Source: Ectothiorhodospiraceae bacterium
Lineage (GTDB): Bacteria > Pseudomonadota > Gammaproteobacteria > HK1
Assembly: GCA_024234875.1 (NCBI GenBank)
Contig: JACKNM010000004.1
Location: forward strand, 310,001-374,000
Reading direction: 5' to 3'
Length of the DNA: 64,000 nucleotides
The position numbers and the translations under genes are program-made. Shown here piece after piece: positions 18,282 to 27,636 of the stretch. How positions within the stretch are numbered: position 1 is the first letter of the stretch; every line of letters starts with the position of its first letter. The notes under the pieces are model-generated. The model saw nothing but the letters and a program-made list of their open reading frames with translations, was not told the DNA's origin and did no database searches.

Positions 18282-19571
18282 ATGATGTCGATCTCGGTCG
18301 AGGCCACGTCGGAACGAATCCTCGCGGCGGTGGATGCGGCCTTCGCGGACCAGGTCGCGTTCACCCAGGCGCTGGTGCGCTTCCCGTCGCAGCGCGGGGC
18401 GGAGCACACGGCCCAGGACTTCGTCCACGCCGCGATGCGCGAGCGTGGGCTCAAGACCGACCGCTGGGCCGTGGACGTCGACGCCATCCGCGATCACCCC
18501 GGCTTCTCCCCGGTCACCGTCTCCTACGAGAACGCGTTCAACGTCGTCGGCAGCCACCGCCCGCGCCAGATCCGCGGCCGCTCGCTGATCCTGAACGGCC
18601 ACATCGACGTGGTCCCCACCGGTCCGCTCGACATGTGGACCTACCCGCCCTACGACCCGCGGATCGTCGACGGCTGGATGCACGGGCGCGGCGCCGGTGA
18701 CATGAAGGCGGGTCTCGCCGCCAACCTGTTCGCGCTCGACGCGCTGCGCCGTGCCGGCTTCCAGCCCGCCGCCGACGTGCACCTGCAATCGGTGGTCGAG
18801 GAGGAGTGCACCGGCAACGGCGCGCTCGCCTGCCTGGTCCGCGGCTACCACGCCGACGCGGTGATCATCACCGAGCCGACCGGCGACGCCCTCACCCGCG
18901 CCAACGTCGGCGTGCTGTGGTTCCAGGTCGAGGTGCGCGGGCGCCCTGCCCACGTGCTCGAGTCCTACAAGGGCTCGAGCGCGATCACCGCGATGTACCG
19001 CATCATCGAGGCGCTGCAGGGGCTCGAGCAGGTGTGGAACGCGCAAAGGGGCGAGCACCGGCACTTCGAGGACCACCCGAAGCCGATCACGGTGAACATC
19101 GGCAAGATCGAGGGCGGCGACTGGGCGTCCTCGGTGCCGTGCTGGTGCCGCATCGACGTCCGTGCCGGCATCTACCCCGGCACCCGGGTCGACGCCGTCA
19201 AGGCCGAGATCGAGCGCGCCATCCGCACCGCCTGCATCGACGATCCGATGCTGTCGAACCACCCGCCGACGGTCACCTACAACGGCTTCGCGGCCGAGGG
19301 CTACGTGCTCGCCGAGGGCAGCGAGGCCGAGGCCTGCCTCGCCCGCGCCCACCACCGCGTCCACGCGGCGGACCTGCAGTCGGTGACCACCCCGGCCTAC
19401 CTCGACGCCCGCGTCTTCGCGCTCTACGACGACACCCCGGCCCTGGTCTACGGCCCGCTCTGCGAGCGTATCCACGGCTTCGACGAGCGGGTGAACCTCG
19501 AGTCCTGCCGTCGGGTGACCCAGGCGGTGGCACTGTTCATGGCCGACTGGTGCGGGCTGGAATCGATCTGA
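18282..19571 (+). CDS. M20-family deacylase (ArgE/DapE-like metallohydrolase)
   Basis: 429 aa zinc peptidase of the ArgE/DapE family, which cleaves N-acyl bonds of amino acids. Metal and catalytic residues are visible in GHIDVVPTG (His and Asp), GRGAGDMKAG (bridging Asp), VVEEECTGNG (catalytic Glu pair) and the late IHGFDERV (His). Two in-frame ATG codons lie at 18282 and 18285; GGGAG at 18273-18277 spaces better to 18285. It is the first of four codirectional catabolic genes, followed after 73 bases by a glutamine-synthetase-like ligase. In that setting it could remove a glutamyl or acyl group at the end of a pathway; this is inference. Confidence 0.9.
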   Translation: MMSISVEATSERILAAVDAAFADQVAFTQALVRFPSQRGAEHTAQDFVHAAMRERGLKTDRWAVDVDAIRDHPGFSPVTVSYENAFNVVGSHRPRQIRGRSLILNGHIDVVPTGPLDMWTYPPYDPRIVDGWMHGRGAGDMKAGLAANLFALDALRRAGFQPAADVHLQSVVEEECTGNGALACLVRGYHADAVIITEPTGDALTRANVGVLWFQVEVRGRPAHVLESYKGSSAITAMYRIIEALQGLEQVWNAQRGEHRHFEDHPKPITVNIGKIEGGDWASSVPCWCRIDVRAGIYPGTRVDAVKAEIERAIRTACIDDPMLSNHPPTVTYNGFAAEGYVLAEGSEAEACLARAHHRVHAADLQSVTTPAYLDARVFALYDDTPALVYGPLCERIHGFDERVNLESCRRVTQAVALFMADWCGLESI

Positions 19572-19644
19572 GCCCGCGCGCTCGCTGGACGCGCGCCGGG
19601 CCCTCGCTCAAGATCCACCATCGGTCGAAACGGGGGACGAGACG

Positions 19645-21015
19645 GTGCCGGGAATGCTGACGCTCGACGCACTCAAGAAACTGGTGACCGCCGGCGAGAT
19701 CGACACCGTGCTGGTGTGCTTCGTCGACATGCAGGGCCGCCTCATCGGCAAGCGGTTCCAGGCCGAGTTCTTCGTCGACGGCGCGCACGAGGAGACCCAC
19801 GGCTGCGACTACCTGCTCGCCAACGACATCGACATGGAGCCAGTGCCGGGCTACGCCGCCGCCAACTGGCAGCGGGGTTACGGCGACTTCGTGATGAAGC
19901 CCGACCTCTCCACCCTGCGCCTGGCGCCGTGGCTCGAGGGCACGGCGCTGGTGTTGTGCGACGTGCTCGACCACCACGACCACGCCGACCTGCCGCACTC
20001 GCCGCGCGCGGTGCTGCGCCGCCAGGTGGCGCGACTCGAGAAGCTCGGCATGCGCTGCTATGCGGCGTCGGAGCTCGAGTTCTACCTGTTCGACGAGACC
20101 TACGAGTCGGCGAGCACCAAGGGCTATCGCGATCTGCAGACCGCCGGCCGCTACATCCAGGACTACCACATCCTGCAGACCACCAAGGAAGAGGGCGTGA
20201 TGCGCGCCATCCGCAAGGGTCTGCAGGGCGCCGGCATCCCGGTCGAGAACTCCAAGGGCGAGTGGGGGCCCGGCCAGGAGGAGATCAACGTCCGCTACAC
20301 CGACGCGCTGGAGATGGCCGACCGCCACGCGATCTTGAAGAACGCGTGCAAGGAGATCGCGCTGCTCGCCGGCAAGGCGGTGACCTTCATGGCGAAGTGG
20401 GACTACGCGCTCGCCGGCAACAGCGCGCACGTGCACATGTCGTTGTGGGACAAGGCCGGGAAGAAGCCGCTCTTTCGTGACCCCAAGGGTCCGCACGGCA
20501 TGTCGAAGGCGATGCAGCACTTCCTGGCCGGTCAGCTCGCGCACGCGCGCGAGATGACGTACTTCCTCGCGCCCTACATCAACTCCTACAAGCGTTTCCA
20601 GGTCGGCACCTTCGCGCCGACACGCGCGGTGTGGAGCATGGACAACCGCACCGCGGGATTTCGCGTGTGCGGCGCGGACTCGAGCGCGGTGCGCATCGAA
20701 TGCCGTATCGGCGGCGCCGATCTGAACCCGTATCTCGCCTTCGCGGCACTGATCGCGGCGGGGCTCGACGGCATCGAGCAGGAGATGCCGCTGGAGGCCG
20801 GTTTCGAGGGCGACGCCTACCACGGCAAGCGCCTGCGCGAGATTCCGAAGACGCTCCGCGAGGCGATCACCCTGCTCGACAAGTCGCGCTGGCTGCGCGG
20901 CGCGCTCGGCGACCAGGTGGTCGACCACTACGTGCACACCGCGCGCTGGGAGCAGCTCGAGTACGACCGCCGCGTCACCGACTGGGAGCGCCACCGCGGG
21001 TTCGAGCGCTCCTGA
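19645..21015 (+). CDS. Glutamine-synthetase-family ligase (GlnA-like, probable gamma-glutamyl ligase)
   Basis: 456 aa of the glutamine synthetase family. Conserved active-site blocks are ASELEFYLFD, ENSKGEWGPGQEEIN, HVHMSLWD and NPYLAFAALIAAGLDG. I see no adenylylation-site NLYDLPP motif, which separates it from the assimilatory GlnA and points to the PuuA/GlnA3/IpuC group that joins glutamate to an amine. A GTG at 19645 is used as the start, with an ATG at 19654 as an alternative. It lies between an M20 deacylase and an aldehyde dehydrogenase, which suits gamma-glutamylation of an amine or amino-alcohol before oxidation. The amine itself is not known. Confidence 0.88.
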   Translation: MPGMLTLDALKKLVTAGEIDTVLVCFVDMQGRLIGKRFQAEFFVDGAHEETHGCDYLLANDIDMEPVPGYAAANWQRGYGDFVMKPDLSTLRLAPWLEGTALVLCDVLDHHDHADLPHSPRAVLRRQVARLEKLGMRCYAASELEFYLFDETYESASTKGYRDLQTAGRYIQDYHILQTTKEEGVMRAIRKGLQGAGIPVENSKGEWGPGQEEINVRYTDALEMADRHAILKNACKEIALLAGKAVTFMAKWDYALAGNSAHVHMSLWDKAGKKPLFRDPKGPHGMSKAMQHFLAGQLAHAREMTYFLAPYINSYKRFQVGTFAPTRAVWSMDNRTAGFRVCGADSSAVRIECRIGGADLNPYLAFAALIAAGLDGIEQEMPLEAGFEGDAYHGKRLREIPKTLREAITLLDKSRWLRGALGDQVVDHYVHTARWEQLEYDRRVTDWERHRGFERS

Positions 21016-21111
21016 GCGCGACGGCGAGAGGCGCTGGACGAGCCCGGGTGCGCGGTCGCGACCACTGGGCGGGCTCGCCGCGCGACGAATCGCGATCACC
21101 GAGGACTACCG

Positions 21112-22497
21112 ATGACTGACAAGGTACGTTGCGTCTCTCCGGTCGACGGCTCGGTCTACGCCGAGCGGCCACGCGCGACCGACGCCGAGGTCGCCGCCAC
21201 GCTGGATCGGGCGCGGGCGGCGCAGCGTGCCTGGCGGCAGACCACCATCGCGGATCGCGCCGAGGCCTGCTCGCGCGCGGTCGACGCGATGCTCGCCATG
21301 CGCGAGGCGATCGTGCCCGAGCTCGCCTGGCAGATGGGTCGTCCGGTGCGCTACGGCGCCGGCGAGCTCAACGGATTCCAGGAGCGCGCGCGCCACATGA
21401 TCGGCATCGCCGCGGACGCGCTGGCGCCGGTCGACCCCGGACCCAAGGACGGCTTCGTACGCTACGTGCGCCGCGATCCGCTCGGCCTGGTGCTCACCAT
21501 CGCCCCCTGGAACTACCCCTATCTCACCGCGGTGAACTCCGTGGTTCCCGCGCTGATGGCGGGCAACGCGGTGATCCTCAAGCACGCGGCCCAGACGCTG
21601 CTGGTGGCCGAGCGCTTCCAGGCGGCGATGGACGAGGCCGGGCTGCCCGCGGGCCTGTTCCAGCACCTGTTCCTGTCGCACGACCAGACCACCCGCATCA
21701 TCGCTTCCGGTGCCGTCGACCATGTCTGCTTCACCGGCTCGGTCGAGGGAGGACGCGCGATGGAGCGTGCCGCCGCCGGCACCTTCACCGGGCTCGGCCT
21801 CGAGCTCGGCGGCAAGGACCCGGCCTACGTGCGCGGTGACGCGGATCTCGCCCACGCGGTCGAGAACCTGGTCGACGGCAGCTTCTTCAACTCCGGGCAG
21901 TCGTGCTGCGGGATCGAGCGCATCTACGTCGACGCCAACGTGCACGACGCGTTCGTCGAGCGCTTCGTCGACCTCACCCGCCAGTACGTGCTCGGCAGCC
22001 CGCTCGAGTCCGAGACCACCCTCGGCCCGATGGTGCGCCCGGCAGCGGCGGAGTTCGTGCGCGAGCAGGTGGCGGCCGCGGTTCGCGCCGGCGCCACCGC
22101 GCACGTGGACCCGCGGTCGTTCGAGCGCGACGCGCCAGGCTCTGCCTACATGGCACCGCAGGTGCTGACCGGGGTCGACCACCAGATGTCGGTGATGCGC
22201 GAGGAGTCGTTCGGACCGGTGGTCGGCATCATGCCGGTCGCCTCCGAGGACGAGGCGGTCGCGCTGATGAACGACTCGCCCTACGGCCTCACCGCCAGCA
22301 TCTGGACCCGGGATCTCGAGGCGGCCGAGCGCATCGGCACGCACATCGAGACCGGCACCGTGTTCATGAACCGCTGTGACTACCTCGACCCGGCGCTCGC
22401 CTGGACCGGGGTGAAGGACACCGGCCGCGGCGCCACGCTGTCGCGGGTCGGCTACGAGATGCTGACCCGCCCGAAGTCGTTCCACCTCCGACGCTGA
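21112..22497 (+). CDS. NAD(P)-dependent aldehyde dehydrogenase
   Basis: 461 aa of the aldehyde dehydrogenase superfamily. The catalytic Cys265 lies in FFNSGQSCCG and the general base Glu231 in LELGGKD; the oxyanion and cofactor segment is IAPWNYP. The start ATG follows GAGGA with good spacing. It oxidises an aldehyde to a carboxylic acid in the cytoplasm. In this cluster its likely substrate is the aldehyde made by the iron alcohol dehydrogenase encoded 73 bases downstream, possibly in gamma-glutamylated form. Confidence 0.93.
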   Translation: MTDKVRCVSPVDGSVYAERPRATDAEVAATLDRARAAQRAWRQTTIADRAEACSRAVDAMLAMREAIVPELAWQMGRPVRYGAGELNGFQERARHMIGIAADALAPVDPGPKDGFVRYVRRDPLGLVLTIAPWNYPYLTAVNSVVPALMAGNAVILKHAAQTLLVAERFQAAMDEAGLPAGLFQHLFLSHDQTTRIIASGAVDHVCFTGSVEGGRAMERAAAGTFTGLGLELGGKDPAYVRGDADLAHAVENLVDGSFFNSGQSCCGIERIYVDANVHDAFVERFVDLTRQYVLGSPLESETTLGPMVRPAAAEFVREQVAAAVRAGATAHVDPRSFERDAPGSAYMAPQVLTGVDHQMSVMREESFGPVVGIMPVASEDEAVALMNDSPYGLTASIWTRDLEAAERIGTHIETGTVFMNRCDYLDPALAWTGVKDTGRGATLSRVGYEMLTRPKSFHLRR

Positions 22498-22570
22498 GAG
22501 AATCGGGCACATCGCATCCGCGCCGACCGACGCGCCGTCATCAACCGCACATCACCGAGACCCGACGCCC

Positions 22571-23728
22571 ATGAAGTCCGCCAACTGGAGCTATCCGACC
22601 GCCATGCGTTTCGGCCCCGGCCGCATCGCCGAGATCGCCGACGCCTGCACCGCCGCCGGTATCCGCCGCCCGCTGCTGGTGACCGACCCCGGCCTCGCCG
22701 CGCTGCCGATGATCCCGGCGACGCTCGAGCGGTTGCGGGGCGCCGGGCTCGCCGCCGAGGTGTTCTCCGACGTCAAGGCCAACCCGGTCGAGCGCAACGT
22801 CGAGACCGGCGTCGCGGCGTTCCATGGCGGCTCTCACGACGGGGTAATCGCGTTCGGTGGCGGCTCGGCGCTGGACGTCGGCAAGGTCATCGCCCTGATG
22901 GTGGGGCAGTCGCGGCCGCTGTGGGACTTCGAGGACATCGGCGACTGGTGGACCCGTGCCGACGCGAGCCGTATCGCACCCGTCATCGCGGTGCCCACCA
23001 CCGCCGGCACCGGCTCCGAGGTCGGGCGGGCCGGGGTCATCACCAACTCCGCGACTCACGAGAAGAAGATCATCTTCCACCCGAAGCTGATGCCCGTGGT
23101 CGTCATCTCCGACCCGGAGCTGACGGTCGGGCTCCCGGCGAGAGTCACCGCGGCGACCGGCATGGACGCCCTGGCGCACTGTCTGGAGGCGTACTGCGCG
23201 CCGAGCTACCACCCGATGGCCGAGGGAATCGCGGTGGAGGGGATGCGCCTGGTCAAGGACTGGCTGCCCCGCGCGGTCGCCGAGGGCACCGACATCGAGG
23301 CGCGCGGCCACATGCTGGTGGCGGCATCGATGGGCGCCACCGCGTTCCAGAAGGGTCTCGGCGCCATCCACGCGCTGTCGCATCCGGTCGGCGGGCTGTA
23401 CGACACCCATCACGGCCTCACCAACGCGGTGTTCATGCCCTACGTCCTCGCGTTCAACCGCGCGGCGATCGAGGACAAGGTCGAGCGCCTGGCGGCCTGG
23501 CTCGGGCTCTCCGGAGGCTTCGGCGCGGTCATGGACTGGGTGCTGGCACTGCGCGCCGAGCTCGGCATCCCGCACACGCTGGAAGGGTTGGGGGTGCCGA
23601 TCGAGGGCGCCGGCCAGGTGGCACGGATGGCGGTCGTCGACCCGTCGGCCGGGGGCAACCCGGTCACGCTCGACGAGGCCGGCGCGAGAGCCATCTTCGA
23701 CATGGCGATGGCCGGCCGACTCGCCTGA
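22571..23728 (+). CDS. Iron-containing alcohol dehydrogenase
   Basis: 385 aa group III (Fe-type) alcohol dehydrogenase. The nucleotide-binding GGGS lies in IAFGGGSALDVGK (about residue 95), PTTAGTGSE is conserved, and the metal ligands are in MDALAHCLEAY and GAIHALSHPVGG...DTHHG. It interconverts an alcohol and an aldehyde with NAD(H). It is the last gene of the plus-strand run starting at 18282 and is followed by a possible bidirectional terminator hairpin before the convergent GGDEF-EAL gene. Confidence 0.92.
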   Translation: MKSANWSYPTAMRFGPGRIAEIADACTAAGIRRPLLVTDPGLAALPMIPATLERLRGAGLAAEVFSDVKANPVERNVETGVAAFHGGSHDGVIAFGGGSALDVGKVIALMVGQSRPLWDFEDIGDWWTRADASRIAPVIAVPTTAGTGSEVGRAGVITNSATHEKKIIFHPKLMPVVVISDPELTVGLPARVTAATGMDALAHCLEAYCAPSYHPMAEGIAVEGMRLVKDWLPRAVAEGTDIEARGHMLVAASMGATAFQKGLGAIHALSHPVGGLYDTHHGLTNAVFMPYVLAFNRAAIEDKVERLAAWLGLSGGFGAVMDWVLALRAELGIPHTLEGLGVPIEGAGQVARMAVVDPSAGGNPVTLDEAGARAIFDMAMAGRLA

Positions 23729-23741
23729 CGCGCGGCACGGC

Positions 23742-23767
23742 GGGCCGGCTCGGAGCACGACCGGCCC
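23742..23767. terminator. Possible bidirectional terminator hairpin
   Basis: gggccgg (23742-23748) and ccggccc (23761-23767) form a 7-bp all-GC stem with a 12-base loop, placed between two convergent genes. There is no T-run, so termination would be non-classical or Rho-assisted. Confidence 0.35.
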
Positions 23768-23791
23768 GGGGCACGCGCCGCGGCGGCGACG

Positions 23792-26416
23792 TCAGCCGGC
23801 CGCCGCGGGGCGCTGGCCCGACTCGGGCAGGGCCGCGATCCGCGCCGCGAACTCGTCCGCCGGCATCGGTCGGGCATAGTGGAAGCCCTGGGCGTACGGG
23901 CAACCCAGCGCGTGCAGCAGGCGTGCCTGGCCGGGCGTCTCCACACCCTCGGCCACCGCCTCGATGGCGAGGCCCCGAGCCATCGCCACGATCGTCTCCA
24001 CCAACCGCGCGTCGGCCGGGTCGTGCTCCATGTCACGCACGAACTCGCGGTCGATCTTGAGCGCCGACACCGGAAAGCGTCGCAGGTAGGACAGCGACGA
24101 GTAGCCGGTGCCGAAGTCGTCGACCGCGATGCGCACGCCGAGTGCGCGCAATCCCTCGAGCGCCTCGCGCACGCGGTCGTCCTCCTCCATCAGCAGCGAC
24201 TCGGTGATCTCGAGCACCAGACGCGTGGCGCCGACCCCGGATGCCGCCAGTGCGCTCTCGACCTGGCCGGGACCGAATCCGGCGCGGAACTGTCGCGACG
24301 ACACATTGACCGCGAGGTACAGGGGCTCGCCCGCGACCACCGGCCAGCGGGCCGCCTCGCGGCAGGCCGCCTCCAGCAGCCAACGCCCGAGCGGCTCGAT
24401 GAGCCCGGACTCCTCCGCCACCGGAATGAACTCGCCCGGCAGCACCGGCTCCCGGCCCGGCGGACACCAGCGCGCCAACGCCTCGGCGCCGATCACCGCG
24501 TCGTCGGCGAGCCTGACGATCGGTTGCAGCCATATCTCGAACTCACCGGCGTCGATCGCATGGCGCAGATGGCGCTCCAGCGCCACGAAGCGCTCCGCGC
24601 GCTGGGTCATCTCGCGGGTGAAGTAGCACACCACGCCCCGCCCGCGCGCCTTCGCCGCGTACATCGCGATGTCCGCGTTGCGCAGGAGCTCGCCCGCGTC
24701 TCGACCGTCGGCGGGATAGGCGGTGATGCCGATGCTCGCGCCGGCGAAGACCTCGTGGTGGTCGAGCACGAACGGGCGCGCGATGGCGTCGATGATCGCC
24801 TCGGCCACCACCGTCGAAGCCATCCCGGGACCGCTGTCGGTGAGCAACACCGTGAACTCGTCACCACCGAGGCGCGCCACCAGATCGGTCTCGCGGATGC
24901 AGGCACGAATGCGCCGCGCCGCCTCCACCAGGAGCGCGTCGCCGATCTCGTGGCCGAACGCGTCGTTGACGTTCTTGAAGCGGTCGAGGTCGATGAACAG
25001 GAGCGCGACCGCGGTGCGCGAGCGCTGAGCCCGGCGGACCGCCGCGTCGAGCTGCTCGAGGAAGCTCGCGCGATTGGCGAGCCCGGTCAGCGGATCGAAG
25101 TTCGCCCGCCGATGCACGTCCTCCTCGGCGCGGCGGATCTCGGTGACGTCGGTGTGGATTCCGACCAGGCCGCCATCGGCGGTGCGCCGCTCGGCGATGC
25201 CGATGACGCGACCGTTCGCGAACCGCAGCTCGACGTTGCCACGCGCCTCGCGATGGCCACTGGCGCGGGCGGTGATCCAGGTCTCGGGATCCTCGGAGAT
25301 GTGCAGATTGCCGTCGGCCACGAAGCGCTGGAGAAGCTCGCGGTAGGGGACGCCCGGCCGCAGACCGTCGGCGAGCGGCCCGTAGATCTCGCGGTAGCGC
25401 GCGTTGCACAGCACGAACCGATCATCGGCGTCCCACAGCACGAAGCCCTCGTGGATGGCATCGATGGCATCGGCCAGCCGCTGACTGCTGCGACCGAGCT
25501 CGGCTCGGGCGCCGGCGCGCTCACGCTCGGCACGGACCCGCACCGCAGCCAACCCGGCCGCCAGGCAGGCGATGAGCACGGTGACCAGGCGCAGCACCCA
25601 GGCCTCGGGGCTGGTCGTCGGCCAGCCGTCGCGCGGCGTCGCCGCGAGCTGCCAGCTCCCACCCGGCATCTGCACCTCGGCCACCACCGAGTCCTGGTCG
25701 AACAGTGACGGCGAGCCGTAGAAGACCTCCCCCGTGGCACCGAGCCCGTCTCGCCCGCGGATGGCGACCTTGAGGGAGAGGCCCGGGTCGTGCAGGCCGA
25801 CCCTGGCGTAGATCTGGTCGAGGTCGACGACCGCCGCGACGAGTCCCCAGAACCGCCGCGCCCCCCCGTCGTCGTCGGTGAAGACCGGCGCCCGCACGAT
25901 CAACCCCCGCCCGCCCTGCACCAGCTCGACCGGCCCGGCGACGACGACCTGACCGGTGTCACGGGCGCGCAGCGCCGCCTCGCGCTGCGCCGGCACGGCA
26001 CGGTAGTCGAGCCCGATGGCGGCCCGGTTCTCGGCGAGCGGATAGACGTGGCGGATGATGAGGTCGGGCGCGGCGGCGATGCTGCGGAGATCGGTGCCCT
26101 CGGCCACCAACATGCGCCCGAGGGCATCGAAGTGGGTCGCGTCCGCGTCGGGGTGGAGCGCGATCTCGAGAGCCAGGCCCCGCACGAGGAACAGACTGCT
26201 GGTGAGGCGGCTCTCGAGCCGTCCGCGCAACACGAACAGCTTCTCCTGGACCGCATCGCGAGCCACCTGGCGGCTGCGCTCGCCCACCGCGCGATCGACG
26301 AGGACGCCGATGGTGAGGACCGCGATCACCACCACCGCGGGCCAACGCCAGGTCCCACGGGTCAGTTCCGACGCGCCTGCGGGCACGCCGGGTGCGATCG
26401 CGTGGCGTTCGGTCAT
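23792..26416 (-). CDS. CHASE-PAS-GGDEF-EAL cyclic-di-GMP signalling protein
   Basis: 874 aa inner-membrane protein. Order: membrane helix at about 24-43, periplasmic CHASE-type sensor (about 75-230), second helix (about 270-290), PAS (about 310-430), GGDEF (about 440-600) and EAL (about 615-860). The GGDEF motif is intact (RLGGDEFTVLL) and preceded by an RETD I-site five residues upstream, so product inhibition is expected. The EAL domain keeps GAEALARW, NVSSRQF, DDFGTGYSS and EGVET, so it also looks competent as a phosphodiesterase. Which activity dominates cannot be told. It stands alone, divergent from nothing and separated by 230 bases from the importer operon. Confidence 0.93.
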   Translation of the reverse strand: MTERHAIAPGVPAGASELTRGTWRWPAVVVIAVLTIGVLVDRAVGERSRQVARDAVQEKLFVLRGRLESRLTSSLFLVRGLALEIALHPDADATHFDALGRMLVAEGTDLRSIAAAPDLIIRHVYPLAENRAAIGLDYRAVPAQREAALRARDTGQVVVAGPVELVQGGRGLIVRAPVFTDDDGGARRFWGLVAAVVDLDQIYARVGLHDPGLSLKVAIRGRDGLGATGEVFYGSPSLFDQDSVVAEVQMPGGSWQLAATPRDGWPTTSPEAWVLRLVTVLIACLAAGLAAVRVRAERERAGARAELGRSSQRLADAIDAIHEGFVLWDADDRFVLCNARYREIYGPLADGLRPGVPYRELLQRFVADGNLHISEDPETWITARASGHREARGNVELRFANGRVIGIAERRTADGGLVGIHTDVTEIRRAEEDVHRRANFDPLTGLANRASFLEQLDAAVRRAQRSRTAVALLFIDLDRFKNVNDAFGHEIGDALLVEAARRIRACIRETDLVARLGGDEFTVLLTDSGPGMASTVVAEAIIDAIARPFVLDHHEVFAGASIGITAYPADGRDAGELLRNADIAMYAAKARGRGVVCYFTREMTQRAERFVALERHLRHAIDAGEFEIWLQPIVRLADDAVIGAEALARWCPPGREPVLPGEFIPVAEESGLIEPLGRWLLEAACREAARWPVVAGEPLYLAVNVSSRQFRAGFGPGQVESALAASGVGATRLVLEITESLLMEEDDRVREALEGLRALGVRIAVDDFGTGYSSLSYLRRFPVSALKIDREFVRDMEHDPADARLVETIVAMARGLAIEAVAEGVETPGQARLLHALGCPYAQGFHYARPMPADEFAARIAALPESGQRPAAAG

Positions 26417-26646
26417 GGCCCTCTATCGGACACCGCGCGCCGATTCCTTAGCCCACCGGCGCGCGCCGACCTGACCCGCGACAGGGCGCAGGGCCGCCGC
26501 CGAGCTCGAGGCGCCGCCTCATACCGAGTCGCCCCTGCGCACCGTCGCTCCCCAGTGGTCCGCGAAGCCTCGCGCGATTGTACGCGACGACCGAATGGTG
26601 GGCCCCGGAGCCCGTCGGTGCTCCCTCGGCGCCGGACCACCCGGCT
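26417..26646. other. Intergenic gap upstream of the GGDEF-EAL gene
   Basis: These 230 bases lie between the 3' end of the amidase/importer operon and the start of the GGDEF-EAL gene. I see no ORF with support. The promoter of the GGDEF-EAL gene should be here, but no clear -35/-10 or sigma-54 element stands out. Confidence 0.45.
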
Positions 26647-27636
26647 TCAGGCCGGCTCGGGGCTCGTCGCGGCAAGAAAGCACCGCACCGCGTGGGCGGC
26701 TGCGGGCCGCGACTCCTCGGGATAGGACTCCGTGCAGCGCTCGAGCCGATGCCTGCAACGCGGCGCGAAGGCGCACCCGACCGGCAGCGATGCGAGGTCC
26801 GGGGGCGAGCCCGGAATCGCCTCCAGTCGCTGACCGCGCATCGCGCCGTGCACGGTCGAGGCGAGGAGACCCTGGGTGTACGGGTGCGATGGAGTCTTGA
26901 TCACGGTGCCAACCGGACCACTCTCCACGAAACGCCCGGCATACATCACCGCGATGCGGTCGGCGATCTCCACCGCCACCCCCACGTCGTGGGTGACGAA
27001 AATCACCGCCATCCCGAGCTCGCGTTGCAGCTCGCGCAGCAGCAGCAGGATCTGAATCTGCACCGAGGCGTCGAGCGCGGTGGTCGGCTCGTCGGCGAGG
27101 AGCACGTCCGGGCGGCACGAGAGCGCGAGCGCGATCATCGCGCGCTGGCGCATCCCGCCGGAGAGCTCGTGCGGATAGGAGGCGAGCCGGCGCTCCGGCG
27201 ACGGAATCCGCACCAGGTCCAGGAGCTCGACGGCGCGGCGGCGGGCATCGGCGCGCGAGACCTTCTCGTGGCGCACGATGGTCTCGGTGATCTGGCGCCC
27301 CACGGTGTAGACCGGATCGAAGGCGAGCGCCGGCTCCTGGAAGATCATCGACACCTGGCCGCCGCGGAGATCGGAGAGCGCGCGCTCGCCCATCGACATC
27401 ACCTCGCGGCCGGCGACCTTCACCGAGCCGGACAGCCGGGCGCGACGTGGCGGCAGCAACCGAATCATCGCGCGCAACGTCACGCTCTTTCCGGACCCCG
27501 ACTCGCCGAGGATGCACAGCGCCTCGCCGCGCGCGAGGTCGAGGTCCACGCCGTTGACGGCATGGACGGTGGCGTCGCGGCTGACGAAGCTGACCCGGAG
27601 ATCCCGGATCGAGACCAGCGGCTCGGCGCTACCCAC
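26647..27636 (-). CDS. Dipeptide/oligopeptide-type ABC importer ATPase (DppD/OppD-like)
   Basis: 329 aa with Walker A GESGSGKS, Q-loop MIFQEPA, signature LSGGMRQR, Walker B VLLADEP and switch His in FVTHD. The C-terminus has the cysteine-containing OppD/DppD tail (GCAFAPRCRHRLERC) seen in peptide/nickel importer ATPases. It powers the importer whose other parts lie at 29325-33950, but it is separated from its sister ATPase by the amidase and its small partner. The start overlaps the amidase stop by eight bases, which makes it the last gene of the same operon. Confidence 0.93.
   Translation of the reverse strand: MGSAEPLVSIRDLRVSFVSRDATVHAVNGVDLDLARGEALCILGESGSGKSVTLRAMIRLLPPRRARLSGSVKVAGREVMSMGERALSDLRGGQVSMIFQEPALAFDPVYTVGRQITETIVRHEKVSRADARRRAVELLDLVRIPSPERRLASYPHELSGGMRQRAMIALALSCRPDVLLADEPTTALDASVQIQILLLLRELQRELGMAVIFVTHDVGVAVEIADRIAVMYAGRFVESGPVGTVIKTPSHPYTQGLLASTVHGAMRGQRLEAIPGSPPDLASLPVGCAFAPRCRHRLERCTESYPEESRPAAAHAVRCFLAATSPEPA

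Noticed and set aside
19572..19644. Riboswitch or glutamine-sensing leader before the GS-like gene
   Set aside because: The gap is only 73 bases and shows no recognisable structured motif.
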